This document shows, one piece after another, positions 9,421 to 20,584 of a DNA stretch of 64,000 nt (positions within the stretch are counted from its first letter, which is position 1; every line of letters starts with the position of its first letter). This DNA comes from Branchipolynoe longqiensis (taxonomy: Eukaryota; Annelida; Polychaeta; Phyllodocida; Polynoidae), in contig CM059186.1 of the NCBI GenBank assembly GCA_030323885.1, positions 165,785,417-165,849,416 of the forward strand, given 5' to 3'. The notes under the pieces are model-generated. The model made no database searches. It was not told where the DNA came from and saw nothing but the letters and a program-made list of their open reading frames with translations. The position numbers were made by a program, and so were the translations under genes.

Positions 9421-9962
9421 GCACACACACATTTCACCCCCCCCCCCTCCCGCCCTCACATCGTGCCCTCCCTTCCTTGTACTCCAACCCTGAATCTGCA
9501 GATCCTCACCCCCTCCGCCCTCCCCCCGCGCCCGCGCCCGCCCCCCGCCCACACCACCACACCACCCCACACACATACACCACACACAGTTTCCTATTAC
9601 CATGCATCATATTGGAGATACCCTCCCCTCACCCGCCAACTTCCACTTACATCTTCTGCTACCCGAGCAGCACATAGCTTTACAGCAACACCCATTCCCG
9701 ACCAACCTTGTAAAGCACACAGCCTGCCACCCTCAGACATGTAAATGCGGGACTCTTGTCTTCCACCCCTCCCACAAAACCCTCCACTGCTCGCTCCTCC
9801 CACAACGCCCCACGTTTGGCAATGGCTCCAAGTTCACTTCCGGTTCTTCGGTCACCAGCACTAAGCTTCCGGTCTAGGCTGCTAAGTGGTGAAGGTAGTG
9901 ATGACCTAACTTGTAATGTATATGGTTTTATTTTATACAAATGGGATATACGAATGCCTACT

Positions 9963-11335
9963 ACGCACGCTCGCTCGCACGCATGCTCGCACGTACGCTC
10001 GCACGCACGCTCGCACGCACGCACGCACGCACGCACGCATGCTCACACGCACACACACATGTACGCTCGCATGCACGCCTATTACCAATTACGCACATTC
10101 GCACACACGCACATTCCCACGCATCCTCACACGCACACACGCACACTCGCACACTCGGCCACTCGCACACCCACTCACACCCACACTCACGCACACTCAC
10201 GCACACTCACGCACACTCACACACTCACTCACTCACACACTCACACACTCACACACTCACACACTCACACACGTGCACACACGCACACGCGCACACGTGC
10301 ACACGCACACACTCTCACACACTCACACACTCTCACACACTCGCACACTCACACACACTCACCCACTCACCCACTCACCCACTCACCCACTCACACACTC
10401 ACACTCTCACAAACTCACACTCACAGACTCACACCCTCGCACACTCTCACACTCGCACACTCGCCCACTCGCGCACTCGCGCATTCGCACACTCGCGCAC
10501 TCGCGCACTCGCGCACTCGCGCACTCGCGCACTCGCGCACTCGCGCACTCGCACACTCGCACACTCGCACACTCGCACACTCGCACACTCGCACACTGAC
10601 ACATCCACATACCCACTCACACACACACACTCATGCACACTCACACACACTCACACACACACATACACTCACACACTCACACACTCGCACACTCGCACAA
10701 TCGCACACTCGCAAACTCGCACACTCGCACACTCGCACATGCGCACACTCGCACACTCGCACACTCGCACACTCGCACACTCGCACACTCGCACACTCGC
10801 ACACTCGCACACTCGCACACTCGCACACTCGCACACTCGCACACTCACACACTCACACACTCGCACACTCGCACACTCGCACACTCGCACACTCGCACAC
10901 TCGCACACTCGCACACTCGCACACTCGCACACTCGCACACTCGCACACTCGCACACTCGCACACTCGCACACTCGCACACTCGCACACTCGCACACTCGC
11001 ACACTCGCACACTCGCACACTCGCACACTCGCACACTCGCACACTCGCACACTCGCACACTCGCACACTCGCGCACTCGCGCACTCGCACACTCGCACAC
11101 TCGCACACTCGCACACTCGCACACTCGCACACTCGCACACTCGCACACTCGCACACTCGCACACTCGCACACTCGCACACTCGCACACTCGCACACTCGC
11201 GCACTCGCGCACTCGCACACTCGCGCACTCGCACACTCGCGCACTCGCACACTCGCACACTCGCACACTCGCACACTCGCACACTCGCACACTCGCACAC
11301 TCGCACACTCGCACACTCGAACACTCGCACACACA
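9963..11335. repeat. 8-bp array (CACACTCG)n
   Basis: About 1.37 kb of near-perfect 8-bp units grades from ACGCTCGC through ACACTCAC and CGCGCACT to homogeneous CACACTCG. The unit contains no stop in any frame of either strand, which explains the long HTRTLAHS and ECASVRVC frames. These are not genes. Confidence 0.95.
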
Positions 11336-11930
11336 GGAGGATGGAGGTAAGGGTGGAAAGAGGGTACGGAGCTGACCCCCATTCCGGCCCAGACTAGTCG
11401 GTATTCCCCATCACTGAAGCCGGACTTTAATCGGCTCAGACGTGGTGCAGTAAGCACCCCCCCCCCCCACACCCCCCCCCCCCCCACACACACACACACT
11501 CCTCCACCCGCTACACACACACGCTCACACCCCAGTGGTACTCCGCCCCATCAGCACCCAAGCAGCAGGCCCTCCGCGGTTTAATTATTCACAGTTTTAT
11601 CAACCGCATCAGCGGCTTTCAAGAGACAAACAAGCCCGCCGCCCGGCCCCGCTCCGGCCCACACACGTGCATACGCACACGCACACGCACAAGCACACGC
11701 ACAAGCACACATGTGTACAAACACGCACACACACACGTGTATACGCATACACGTGCACACGCGCACACGTGGATACCAGAGGTCTGCTCACCACCAGTAG
11801 CTGTATGGCCTCATGGCCACCACCAACCTTGACCTTTTGAGTGTGGTGCGCACGCACATGCGCACACGCACACACGCGCACAGGCGCACACGCGCACACG
11901 CGCACAAGCGCACAAGCGCTATATATATGT
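11336..11930. repeat. CA/CG microsatellites and C tracts
   Basis: Poly-C blocks (11458-11484), ACACACAC, and GCACACGCGCACAC runs (11660-11770 and 11850-11920) are separated by short unique pieces. No gene is supported. Confidence 0.85.
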
Positions 11931-12480
11931 GCAATTTTAGTGATTATGTTGGGAGGTATAACCATTGTCAACATACTGTGTTTATCACGTTTTTTTAGTA
12001 TTTTTGTTTCTTTGTTCTTTCCCTGATGTGTTTGTAACAGTAGATATCGCACATGGACATACATTACTACTAGTACCAGGGATTCCGTAGGAGGGATGCC
12101 GGGAAAAGTGCTGACTATTCTATTAAGGTCTTGGGTACCAATTATTTTTAATAGTGTGCTTTCCCTGTAAAATAAATACCCACCGATCCCATAAAACAAA
12201 GGGGCGTTAGCTGTTTTTGGGTATCAAAAACGAACTTGCATATTTTAATATCTATAACATGTATACCCTTGACGTGTTAGAACCCTATATCGTGCAATAA
12301 ATGATTAACTAAATGGCTGTATATTTTCCTTCGTGAAAAAGTTTTATGTGCACATTTGCACTACTAATTCTTGCCAATGGACATCACGTAGTAAAACTTC
12401 AATATGGAATTCAACAAACCTTTAAATAATATCGATGTTTGTTTTATGTTGTTATAGTAAAAACGGAGATGGGTAAGCGA
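11931..12480 (-). other. AT-rich stretch with one weak open frame
   Basis: The complement is open from 12199 down into the CA repeat. Its first ~90 codons (MFYGIGGYLFYRESTLLKII...) lie in AT-rich, non-repetitive DNA, where that length is mildly unusual. No family is recognised and no splice signals support it. The rest of the stretch shows nothing. Confidence 0.25.
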
Positions 12481-12689
12481 TCGTTGTAGGGGAGGAGCGG
12501 ATGAGACTTCAGACTACGGATGAGGGATGGATGTATTGGATTCACGGGAGGTGTGTGGGGGGATGGGGGGTGCTCGTATGGCTGACAGAGCAGGGTCAAT
12601 ATCGGGGAGAAATGTCACTATTTGTACTAGTAGTAGGTTCAAGTGAGATGAGCTGCTGGGCGCACTGGGGGAGGGAAGAGGAGGGGTGA

Positions 12690-14385
12690 AGTGGGTATGC
12701 GGAGGAGTGAAGGGGTAGCAGGAGGGTTGAAGAGGATAGATGGATGGGGAGGAGTGAAGGTGGAGCGGGAGGGTTGGAGAGGATAGGTGGATGGGGATGG
12801 GGGAGGAGTGAAGGTGGAGCGGGAGGATTGAAGAGGATAGGTGGATGGGGGAGGAGGAGGAGTGAAGGTGGAGCGGGAGGGTTGGAGAGGATAGGTGGAT
12901 GGGGGAGGGGCAGGAGTGAAGGTGGAGCGGGAGGGTTGGAGAGGATAGGTGGATGAGGGAGGGGCAGGAATGAAGGTGGAGCGGGAGGGTTGGAGAGGAT
13001 AGGTGGATGGGAGGAGTGAAGGTGGAGCGGGAGGTTGGGAGGTGGAGGATGGGAGGAGTGAAGGTGGAGCGGGAGGGTTGGAGAGGATAGGTGGATGGGG
13101 AGGAAGTGAAGGTGGAGCGGGAGGGTTGGAGAGGATAGGTGGATGGGGGAGGGGCAGGAGTGAAGGTGGAGCGGGAGGGTTGGAGAGGATAGGTGGATGG
13201 GGAGGAGTGAAGGTGGAGCGGGAGGGTTGGAGAGGATGGGTGGATGGGGAGGAGTGAAGGTGGAGCGGGAGGGTTGACGAGGATAGGTGGATGAGGGAGG
13301 GGCAGGAGTGAAGGTGGAGCGGGAGGGTGGAGAGGATAGGTGGATGGGAGGGGCAGGAGTGAAGGTGGAGCGGAGGGTTGGAGAGGATGGTGGATGGGAG
13401 GAGTGAAGGTGGAGCGGGAGGGTTGGAGAGGATTGGTGGATGGGGAGGAGTGAAGGTGGAGCGGGAGGGTTGGAGAGGATAGGTGGATGGGGGAGGGAGG
13501 AGAAGTGAAGGTGGAGTGGGAGGGTTGAAGAGGATAGGTGGATGAGGGAGGGGCAGGAGTGAAGGTGGAGCGGGAGGGTTGAAGATGATAGGTGGATGAG
13601 GGAGGGGCAGGAGTGAAGGTGGAGCGGGAGGGTTGGAGAGGATAGGTGGATGAGGGAGGGGGGGCAGGGTGGAGTGAAGGTGGAGCGGGAGGGTTGAAGA
13701 CGATAGGTGGATGGGGGAGGAGGAGGAGTGAAGGTGGAGCGGGAGGGTTGAAGACGATAGGTGGATGGGGGAGGGGCAGGAGTGAAGGTGGAGCGGGAGG
13801 GTTGAAGACGATAGGTGGATGAGCGAGGGGCAGGAGTGAAGGTGGAGTGGGAGGGTTGGAGAGGATAGGTGGATGAGCGAGGGCAGGAGTGAAGGTGGAG
13901 CGGGAGGGTTGGAGAGGATAGGTGGATGAGGGAGGGGCAGGAGTGAAGGTGGAGTGGGAGGGTTGGAGAGGATAGGTGGATGAGGGAGGGGCAGGAGTGA
14001 AGGTGGAGCGGGAGGGTTGAAGATGATAGGTGGATGAGGGAGGGGCAGTAGTGAAGGTGGAGCGGGAGGGTTTAAGAGGATAGATGGATGGGGAGGAGTG
14101 AAGGTGGAGCGGGAGGGTTGGAGAGGATGGGTGGATGGGGAGGAGTGAAGGTGGAGCGGGAGGGTTGGAGAGGATGGGTGGATGGGGAGGAGTGAAGGTG
14201 GAGCGGGAGGGTTGGAGAGGATAGATGGATGGGGAGGAGTGAAGGTGGAGCGGGAGGGTTGGAGAGGATAGATGGATGGGGAGGAGTGAAGGTGGAGCGG
14301 GAGGGTTGGAGAGGATAGGTGGATGGGGAGGAGTGAAGGTGGAGCGGGAGGGTTGAAGAGGATGGGTGGATGGGGGAGGAGGAGG
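12690..14385. repeat. 47-56-bp purine-rich minisatellite
   Basis: Roughly thirty-five units of AGTGAAGGTGGAGCGGGAGG followed by GTTGGAGAGGATAGGTGGAT form a 1.7-kb array. Length variants come from GGGGAGG or GAGGGAGGGGCAGG spacers. The plus strand is nearly all purine, and two complement frames stay open for about 650 codons (SPTLPLHLHSSPS type) because the unit lacks stops. Two overlapping frames open over the same DNA argue against a protein. Confidence 0.93.
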
Positions 14386-14473
14386 AGTGACGGTGATAGG
14401 TGGTGATAGGTGGAAGGGGAAGATTGAAGAGTGTAGGGAGAAGGGGTGAGGGAAGGCGAAGTTGGGAGGGGAA

Positions 14474-14555
14474 GTGGGGAGGGGGGAGTGATCGGGTGTG
14501 TAAGTGGAGGATGGCATTGGTATATTGAAAGAAGAATGAAGCCGGGGTGAAGAAC
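14474..14555 (+). repeat. 82-bp exact direct repeat, left copy
   Basis: This segment is identical by eye to 15727-15808 over 82 bases, beginning GTGGGGAGGGGGGAGTGATC and ending GTGAAGAAC. It lies immediately after the 47-bp array. Confidence 0.9.
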
Positions 14556-15180
14556 CTTCCCATCCCCGCTCTTCCCACCCATCCTATTTCTTACCATCCC
14601 CTCCTCTTCCTTCCTCTCCCACTCACTTCAAGCCAATCTTAATTGCGAACTCTTGAAGACACATCCTTTATCCATCTGCCAATCTTTCCACATTTCCACT
14701 CAACCAATCAATCCTATCCCAATCGCTACCCAATCAATCCAATCCCCTCCTACCACTCCACACCCCTCGTCACTACCCTCTACTGTTTGCGCAACAGGGA
14801 TCCCATATTCCTCACCCCAATCTTCTCTCCTCCATCCTATCCCTCGACTACCTCCTCCCCCCATACCCCCTCCCCTCCTCTCCATCCCACCACTCCATTG
14901 TCATCTCTCCACTCCACTCCCCCCCCCCCTAATCCGCCATCCCCTCCCCTCCCTCCCACCCATCCATTGTTAGCTTCCCCTCTCCTAATCCCCAATCCCC
15001 TTCCCTCCCCTCCATTGTTAGCCCCCCCGCCCCTCCTCCTCCCCCCCCCCCAACGCTCAGCTCCTGTTGGCGTCACTGGGCTCCCCGACTTGTTGACCCG
15101 CAGAGGTTGATGAGAAACCGGCCCCCCGGGCCCCTTCCACCTCGCCCCCCCCCCCCCCTTCCCCCCCCCCCCCCTGCTCA
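14556..15180. repeat. degenerate pyrimidine-rich tract
   Basis: CCCTCCCCTCC-type sequence with poly-C blocks near 14920, 15040 and 15150. No gene is seen. A short unique CpG piece lies at 15185-15300. Confidence 0.8.
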
Positions 15181-15361
15181 CACACATAGCCAGTGTCGCC
15201 TAGTACCAGCTAACAGGTTAGCGGGCCCGACACGGGGCGGATTAGGTATCCCCACAGAGGAGTGAGTGTTCACTGATTAACATGTCAGTAACCCTAGAAC
15301 CGGGCGTGCTGAGTGAGGGCATGGGGGTTGCGGTGGTGGGGTGGGGGGGGGGGGGGGCAGT

Positions 15362-15718
15362 TGGTTGGTTGGTTCTTGCAGTTTTACAACCTGGCAACAG
15401 CTAAGATCATATCAGGATGGGTACCGATTTGTGACAGTGCACACTTATGGCAAAATTATAGTGATGCCCCCCCTGGGAGACCAGGCCACCAGCACCATGA
15501 CCTGATATCCCACTTAGTCATATTATTCTGACACTGACCAACCAACCAGTCCTTTCTTTATCCTAACAATGTTGAGCGACTGGCTAGGAAGGGACAAGTA
15601 TCAATTTTATAAATCATTAGTTCGACTCGACTAGGGTTCGAACCGGTGGGTTCGAATCCCATAATCTCCCAAAACGGGAGACGGATGCTCAACATATTCG
15701 GCCATCCCGCCCGGTCCT
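15362..15718 (-). mobile_element. SINE-A, full length, GGGATGGCCGAAT-type head
   Basis: Tail at the left (TTGCAGTTTTACAACCTGGC), body, then on the complement a head reading GGGCGGGATGGCCGAATATG and a B box GGGTTCGAACC. It lies between the two 82-bp direct repeats and abuts the right one. Confidence 0.85.
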
Positions 15719-15726
15719 GTTTGCGG

Positions 15727-15808
15727 GTGGGGAGGGGGGAGTGATCGGGTGTGTAAGTGGAGGATGGCATTGGTATATTGAAAGAAGAATGAAGCCGGGG
15801 TGAAGAAC
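15727..15808 (+). repeat. 82-bp exact direct repeat, right copy
   Basis: This is the second identical copy, 1,253 bases from the first. It continues into TGACACCGCC instead of CTTCCCATCC, so the shared part ends abruptly. Confidence 0.9.
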
Positions 15809-15984
15809 TGACACCGCCGGGGGCTCACAGACACAGTTACTGTTTTTGCATCATCTTGGATGTGAATTACAGGGCGGTAGCATACTGCCCCCCCCCCCCC
15901 CACCGTCTCCACTCCCCCCCCCCCTCACACACACACACTATTTACCTCAGGGTGGGTGAAATAAACCCTGATGTCTGATTAATG

Positions 15985-16110
15985 ACCACCTTTGTTCTCT
16001 TTGTTATGAATAATTATTGCAAATATGCAATAGCCGCCGCCGGCCTGTGTTGCGTTTTACACGGACACAATAGTTGATTAAAATTCTGACATTTAATTAA
16101 GTAATTTACC
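15985..16110. promoter_or_regulatory. candidate conserved enhancer: SOX, POU and homeodomain sites
   Basis: Within 120 bases there are two SOX-type words (CCTTTGTT and CTTTGTTATG), the second followed by AATAATTATTG, a POU-like ATATGCAAT, and homeodomain cores at TTGATTAAAA and TTTAATTAAGTAATTTA. CTTTGTTATG plus an AT-rich half resembles the SOX-POU composite site known from animals. The block is unique DNA between simple repeats. Function is inferred from motif clustering only. Confidence 0.35.
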
Positions 16111-16319
16111 GCCGAAAAGCGAATACCGCCTGGAGGGCACACAGTTCAAAGTGGCTCTCCCTGGGAGCCTTAATTTGGGGCCAACAACAACCGTCGCCGC
16201 CTCCTCCTCCGCCCCCGCCTCCGCCAGCGCTCTCCAGGCGGAGGGTGGGTGGGACTGGGTACTTGGGTGTGATTGCATGGCTACACGTAAATGGATTCGC
16301 AGAGTTCTGGGCTTTAGGC

Positions 16320-16860
16320 CCGAGTGCCTCCCTCCTCCCTACCCCGCCCTCCTCCTTGCCCCTCCTCCCCGCTCTTTCCTGCCCCGCCCCCTCTTCTCCC
16401 CCCCCCCTTTCCCCACCCCTTCCCTACCCGCACACCTCCATACTCCGCGTTTCCCTACCCCGCCCCATCCCTGCCCTCTCTCAGCCCTTGCCCCCTCACT
16501 GCCCCCCACCCCCTGCCTTCCTCTCCTCCCCGCCACTCACTACCCCACCCCCTCCCGGCCCTCTCCCCGCCCCTGCCCCATCCATACCCCCACCCCATCC
16601 TTACACCGCCCCCACCTATCCACCGCCCCCGTCCCCGCCCCCTTCTTACACCGCCGCCATTCTACCCGCCCGCCCCTCCCTGCGCCAGCCCCTCTCCTCG
16701 CCCCGCCCCTTCGCTATCATTCCCCCTCCTTTCTACCCTCCCCGCCTCCTCCTTACACCACCCCCTACCCCCCATCCCACCCTCCCGCCCCTCCCTACAC
16801 CAGCCCCATCCCTCCCTTCCCCCCTCCCGTCTCTCCCCTGCCTCTACTACCACACCCCGG
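16320..16860. repeat. C-rich low-complexity tract
   Basis: Degenerate CCCCTCCC/CCCCGCCC sequence on the plus strand gives proline-rich frames in all three plus frames, so none is credible as a gene. Confidence 0.85.
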
Positions 16861-17639
16861 AGAAAGAGTGGGGCAGTAGGCTGGGCGCGTGGGAGGCTGA
16901 GGGTGGGTGAGAAGGGGACTGAGGTGTGGCACTGACAGCCCATAGGGAACTTGCTGGAGTGCGTGGGTCACTTATTGATAGCATGCTTTCCCTCCCCTCC
17001 CCTCCTGACTGCTGGAGCATTGTCAGGAACTGCTGGTTGCGCGTCAGTCCCCTCCCTACACGCCTACACCATGATGTAAGTGGCGGTTCTTTCCCTGTAA
17101 CCCCCACCCCGTCACAAACCACAACCTCCGCCTTCCCCCAAAATATAATATTCATATAAAAATGATTATACTGTACCGCACACGCTTATATTATATAGTA
17201 ATATATTATGTACTATATAATTTATTATGTGGATATAAATAACCGCAGCCCCCTTAAAGTTTCTCTCTACCCATCTTAACCTCCATGATATTCGCTGGGG
17301 AGCGGGCATTCTCTCCTTCCCGCCTCCTCGACGCCGTGAGTCAACGGACATTCTCCACACTGTCAAACTTATATTATGTTATATATCAATACACATGTAC
17401 TTATATTCGCTTAGTGTGTAGTGTAAATGTGTAGAGTCAAAATGAGCTATTTGGCTGATGATTTCTTGCTATTAATTTGCCACTGGGGCGTCAATTCTAA
17501 AGCATGTTATGGAAGGTTAAGCAATGTGGAAGAAACCAACCCAGGCACCGGTCTCCAACCCACGCAGGAGAAGCGGGCAGGGTGCTGGCCATTGTTGCAT
17601 GTGCGGAGAGCCACTTCAGCTAGCAGTCATTACACAGTG

Positions 17640-18725
17640 AATAAGAACCCATTCCAGGCACGCGCTGTCGAACCATGCATGAGACGTCATTCTTGGAGAC
17701 GGTCATCGAACCATGCAAAATATTCCATTCTAGGTTGTGGTCATTGAACCATGCCTGAGACGCCATTGGAGGGGGCAGTCATTGAACCATGCAAAGGATG
17801 CCATTCTAGGAGGTGGTAATTGAACCATGCACAAGACAACTAGTCCTTGCCCAATCTAGTAAGTAGTCATTGAACCATGCACAAGATACCATTCTATGAG
17901 GCAGTCATTGAACCAGGCACAAGACGCCATTCTATGAGGTGGTCATTCAACCATGCACAAGACACAATGTAAGAGGTGGTCAATGAAACATACATAAGAC
18001 AGCATTCTAAGAGGCGGTCATCAAACTATACACAAGACATCATTCTAGGAGGTGGTTATAGAACCATGCACAAGACATTATTCTAGGATATGGCTATTGA
18101 TCCATGCACAAGACCCACTTATCGGAGGCAGTCATCGAACCATACACAATACACCATTATAGGAAGTGGTCATCGGACCATGTACAAGACACCATTCTAG
18201 GAGGTGGTCTTTGAACTATGCACAATACACCATTGTAGGAGGCCATCATTGAACCATGCACACGACACCATTCCAGGAGGCAGTCCTTGAACCATGCATA
18301 TGACTCCATTCCAGGAGGTAGTAACTGAACCATACACAAGACCCCATTCTAATAGGTGGTTTCAAACCATGCATGAAGCCATCATCAAACCAGACACCAT
18401 ACACAATTCTTGGAGGTGGTCATCGACCCATGCACAAGGCACCATTCTAGATGACAGTCACTGAACCATGCACAAGGCACCATTCTAGATGACAGTCACT
18501 GAACCATGCACAAGGCACCATTCTAGATGACAGTCACTGAACCATGCACAAGGCACCATTCTAGATGACAGTCACTGAACCATGCACAAGGCACCATTTT
18601 AAGAGCCGGTCCTCGAACCATGCACAATATGCCATTCTCGGAAGCGGTTTTGAACCATGCACAAAGCACCATTCTAGAAGGCAGTCACTGAACCATGCAC
18701 AAGACACCAATCTGGTCATCAAACT
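17640..18725. repeat. 38-bp minisatellite, main block
   Basis: Units read CATTGAACCATGCACAAGAC followed by ACCATTCTAGGAGGTGGT. Most are diverged, but about four near-identical units with GATGACAGT endings lie at 18449-18600, suggesting recent local amplification. Confidence 0.92.
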
Positions 18726-18811
18726 ATGTATAGCGCGTGTACAGACCCTCTGTATACGGATGTAAGCCAGAAGGGCTCCGGCTATACTACTTCTCTGCTA
18801 ATTACCACAAG

Positions 18812-18953
18812 TGTGGTTCCCGGGTTCGATGCCAGGGGAACTGGCGGCGCTGCTGTCTGCGCACGCTCCCACCGGGCCAAGGTGCACTGGACTTGCCACT
18901 TGCCTGCCAGCCGCACTCCAAGCAACACCTGTGCGAAATGATGTCGCCCTTAT
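18812..18953 (+). CDS. candidate exon, Cys-rich secreted-type module
   Basis: The 38-bp array is interrupted by about 260 unique, GC-richer bases. An acceptor-like signal (ACTACTTCTCTGCTAATTAC then CACAAG) precedes a frame starting CGSRVRCQGNWRRCCLRTLP and continuing through LACQPHSKQHLCEMM. The spacing is C-x5-C-x6-CC-x16-C-x8-C. It resembles, but does not equal, the front of the prokineticin/astakine and colipase-type fold (C-x5-C-x4-CC-x12-C-x9-C in prokineticins, as I recall it). The first C matches the end of the acceptor. A weak donor (GTATAAC) could end it at 18953. No signal peptide or further exon was found, and another plus frame is also open. Treat as a hypothesis. Confidence 0.3.
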
Positions 18954-18984
18954 GTATAACATTGCATTCGACTTCTAGCCTCCT

Positions 18985-19173
18985 TCGTTACATCCACAAT
19001 ACACCATTCTAGGAGGCAGTTTCAAACCATGCGCAAGGCCTTCATGTACAATACATTACTCTAGGAGGTGGTCAGTGAGACATGCAAAAGACACCATTCG
19101 AGGAGGCAGTCATCGAACCATGCACAATACACCATTCTAGGAGGCGGTCATCGAACCATGCCCGAGACACCAG
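18985..19173. repeat. 38-bp minisatellite, resumed block
   Basis: Several diverged units (CAATACACCATTCTAGGAGG) resume after the unique interruption. Confidence 0.88.
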
Positions 19174-19323
19174 CGCATTAAGCTCTGTGGAGGACGCAGC
19201 CTATCCCTCATCATCAAACTGCGCATGACACACCGCTCCCCCTGCCGGCAATACGCCGTGATGGAGCTGCTGCCCCGGGTCCTACGTCTAGGGCTCACGG
19301 AGCCTGTGTTGTTGTGGGTGCCA
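19174..19323 (+). CDS. candidate exon, 50 codons, unidentified
   Basis: A 150-base unique block lies between CCAG and a GTACCG donor-like word. It reads without stops as RIKLCGGRSLSLIIKLRMTH and on to ELLPRVLRLGLTEPVLLWVP, with mostly G/C third positions. Its phase does not join cleanly to the Cys-rich block at 18812 if that one ends at 18953, so the two need not belong to one gene. GC-rich composition alone could keep it open. Confidence 0.22.
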
Positions 19324-19437
19324 GTACCGCTTCACTCTAGGTGCACAATTCCGCCATATAAAACAGCTATTTTCCAATTTGGGTTTTGGGGGGTTGAGAG
19401 AATTTTTAGGGGGGGGGAAGTGAATGAGTATAAAATA

Positions 19438-19517
19438 CTTAAAGCTGCATAGGCCGATGAAGCATCAAATTTTCAGAACCAAAACACCCAAATAGATTTG
19501 ACTCTACATAATCTAAC
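19438..19517 (+). mobile_element. MITE-D 5' end fragment
   Basis: It begins CTTAAAGCTGCATAGGCCGA and keeps the first ~75 bases of the family (ATTTTCAGAACCAAA, TAGATTTGACTCTACATA) before breaking off at the CTCF-like array. Confidence 0.6.
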
Positions 19518-19545
19518 TGCCCGCGCAGGGCAAATACTGCTTGCA

Positions 19546-19665
19546 CCGCTAGATGGCAGTCTGTGCAAACTCTGCTTGCACCACTCGGTGGCAGGCCGGG
19601 CAAACGCTGGTTTCACCGCTAGGTGGTGGGCAGGAGGAAACGCTGCTTGCACCGCTAGGTGGCGG
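19546..19665 (+). promoter_or_regulatory. four tandem CTCF-like sites
   Basis: CCGCTAGATGGCAG (19546), CCACTCGGTGGCAG (19581), CCGCTAGGTGGTGG (19616) and CCGCTAGGTGGCGG (19652) recur every 35-36 bases within a four-unit tandem repeat (19527-19690). Against the bilaterian CTCF core CCASYAGRKGGCRS each has one or two mismatches. CTCF binds such sites at insulators and loop anchors. Occupancy is inferred only. Confidence 0.5.
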
Positions 19666-19973
19666 GCTGGTCAAATGCGGCCCCCATGACTAGCTAGCAC
19701 TAGCATGCCTGCACAGTGTATCCAATCCATACAGGTACACACCCACACACGCCCATGCCCACTACTCAGGCCCACACACACATATATATAGAGCCACATC
19801 AACACGTGCCAATTAAAGAATTTAAAGAAATGATGTACATATCTGCGCTATTTGTATAAAGGCCGCGCTAAACACACGAAGTTATTGACCACGTAGCTGT
19901 GCGTTTAACAAAATTCAATATGAAAACTAAAAAATTCAAACAATATATTGACTCTTATCAAGAGTGGGTATGT

Positions 19974-20412
19974 AGGTGTTGCAGGTATAGCAATGCCTCA
20001 GGGAGTTTGACGCCCCTGCCTTGCAGAGTTGTAAACCACTGCCTTCTGCTACAGGTTCTTGACAGAACTGAAGGCTAAGGGAGCAAACCCTAAATAGAAA
20101 ACCATGTCACTGTGGCAGCATTAAGGGCGGTTGATGTATGGAACCCCCAACATCTCCCGACCAGCCACTGCAGGGACAAATAGTTTTGCACCTGTCTTGA
20201 CATGTTCTTGCCGGTGTGAAACCTCTATTTGCTCCCCGAGAGAGTGCCGCTGGTAACTTGCAAAAGCCAGCAGCACTTCAACACTTTTGCAGTCAGCTTT
20301 CATGAAATGTAGGATGCAACTCTCACAGCAGAGAGCTAAATGGAGAGCGGCAGTCAAGTAATGAAAGCAGTCTTTGTCGCACCGCGACCGACAGCATGAT
20401 GATGATGATGAT
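19974..20412 (+). mobile_element. ATG-tailed retroposon, copy 1
   Basis: This copy is homologous to 46205-46720 (opposite strand), 35571-35699 and 57733-57838. It ends in (ATG)n at 20395-20412. The 57733 copy is cut at the opposite end and bounded by a target duplication, so the ATG tail is the 3' end of a reverse-transcribed element. CR1/L2-type elements with such tails are the likely source; this is inference. The complement frame FMK[A/D]CKSVEVLLAFASYQ is shared by several copies but runs antisense to this orientation. Confidence 0.65.
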
Positions 20413-20584
20413 CAAGAGTGGGTGCCCCGGTGAATAAAAAAACAGCCACACACCAAAAGGACCATACACAGATGGGCCAAGCACATGTGACATTTAATCA
20501 TGGTGTGGTGGCTATGGTTGCGGGTGAGGGAGTGAAAAGCGGGAGGGGTGCAGGCGGGGGTGCTTTCTTAAAGAGAAACCCCCT

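Noticed and set aside
9756..11520. Long open frames (up to 539 codons, HTRTLAHS and ECASVRVC repeats) across the 8-bp array
   Set aside because: The 8-bp unit contains no stop in any frame, so all six frames are open over the same DNA; there is no non-repetitive domain.
12514..14597. Two overlapping complement frames of about 650-670 codons, proline/serine/leucine-rich
   Set aside because: Both are translations of the same 47-bp minisatellite in different phases; a single real gene would not keep two frames open equally.
17018..17075. Possible 58-bp exon before CATGAT|GTAAGT
   Set aside because: The donor is good, but the block is short, the acceptor is built from C-rich low-complexity DNA and no reading frame stands out.
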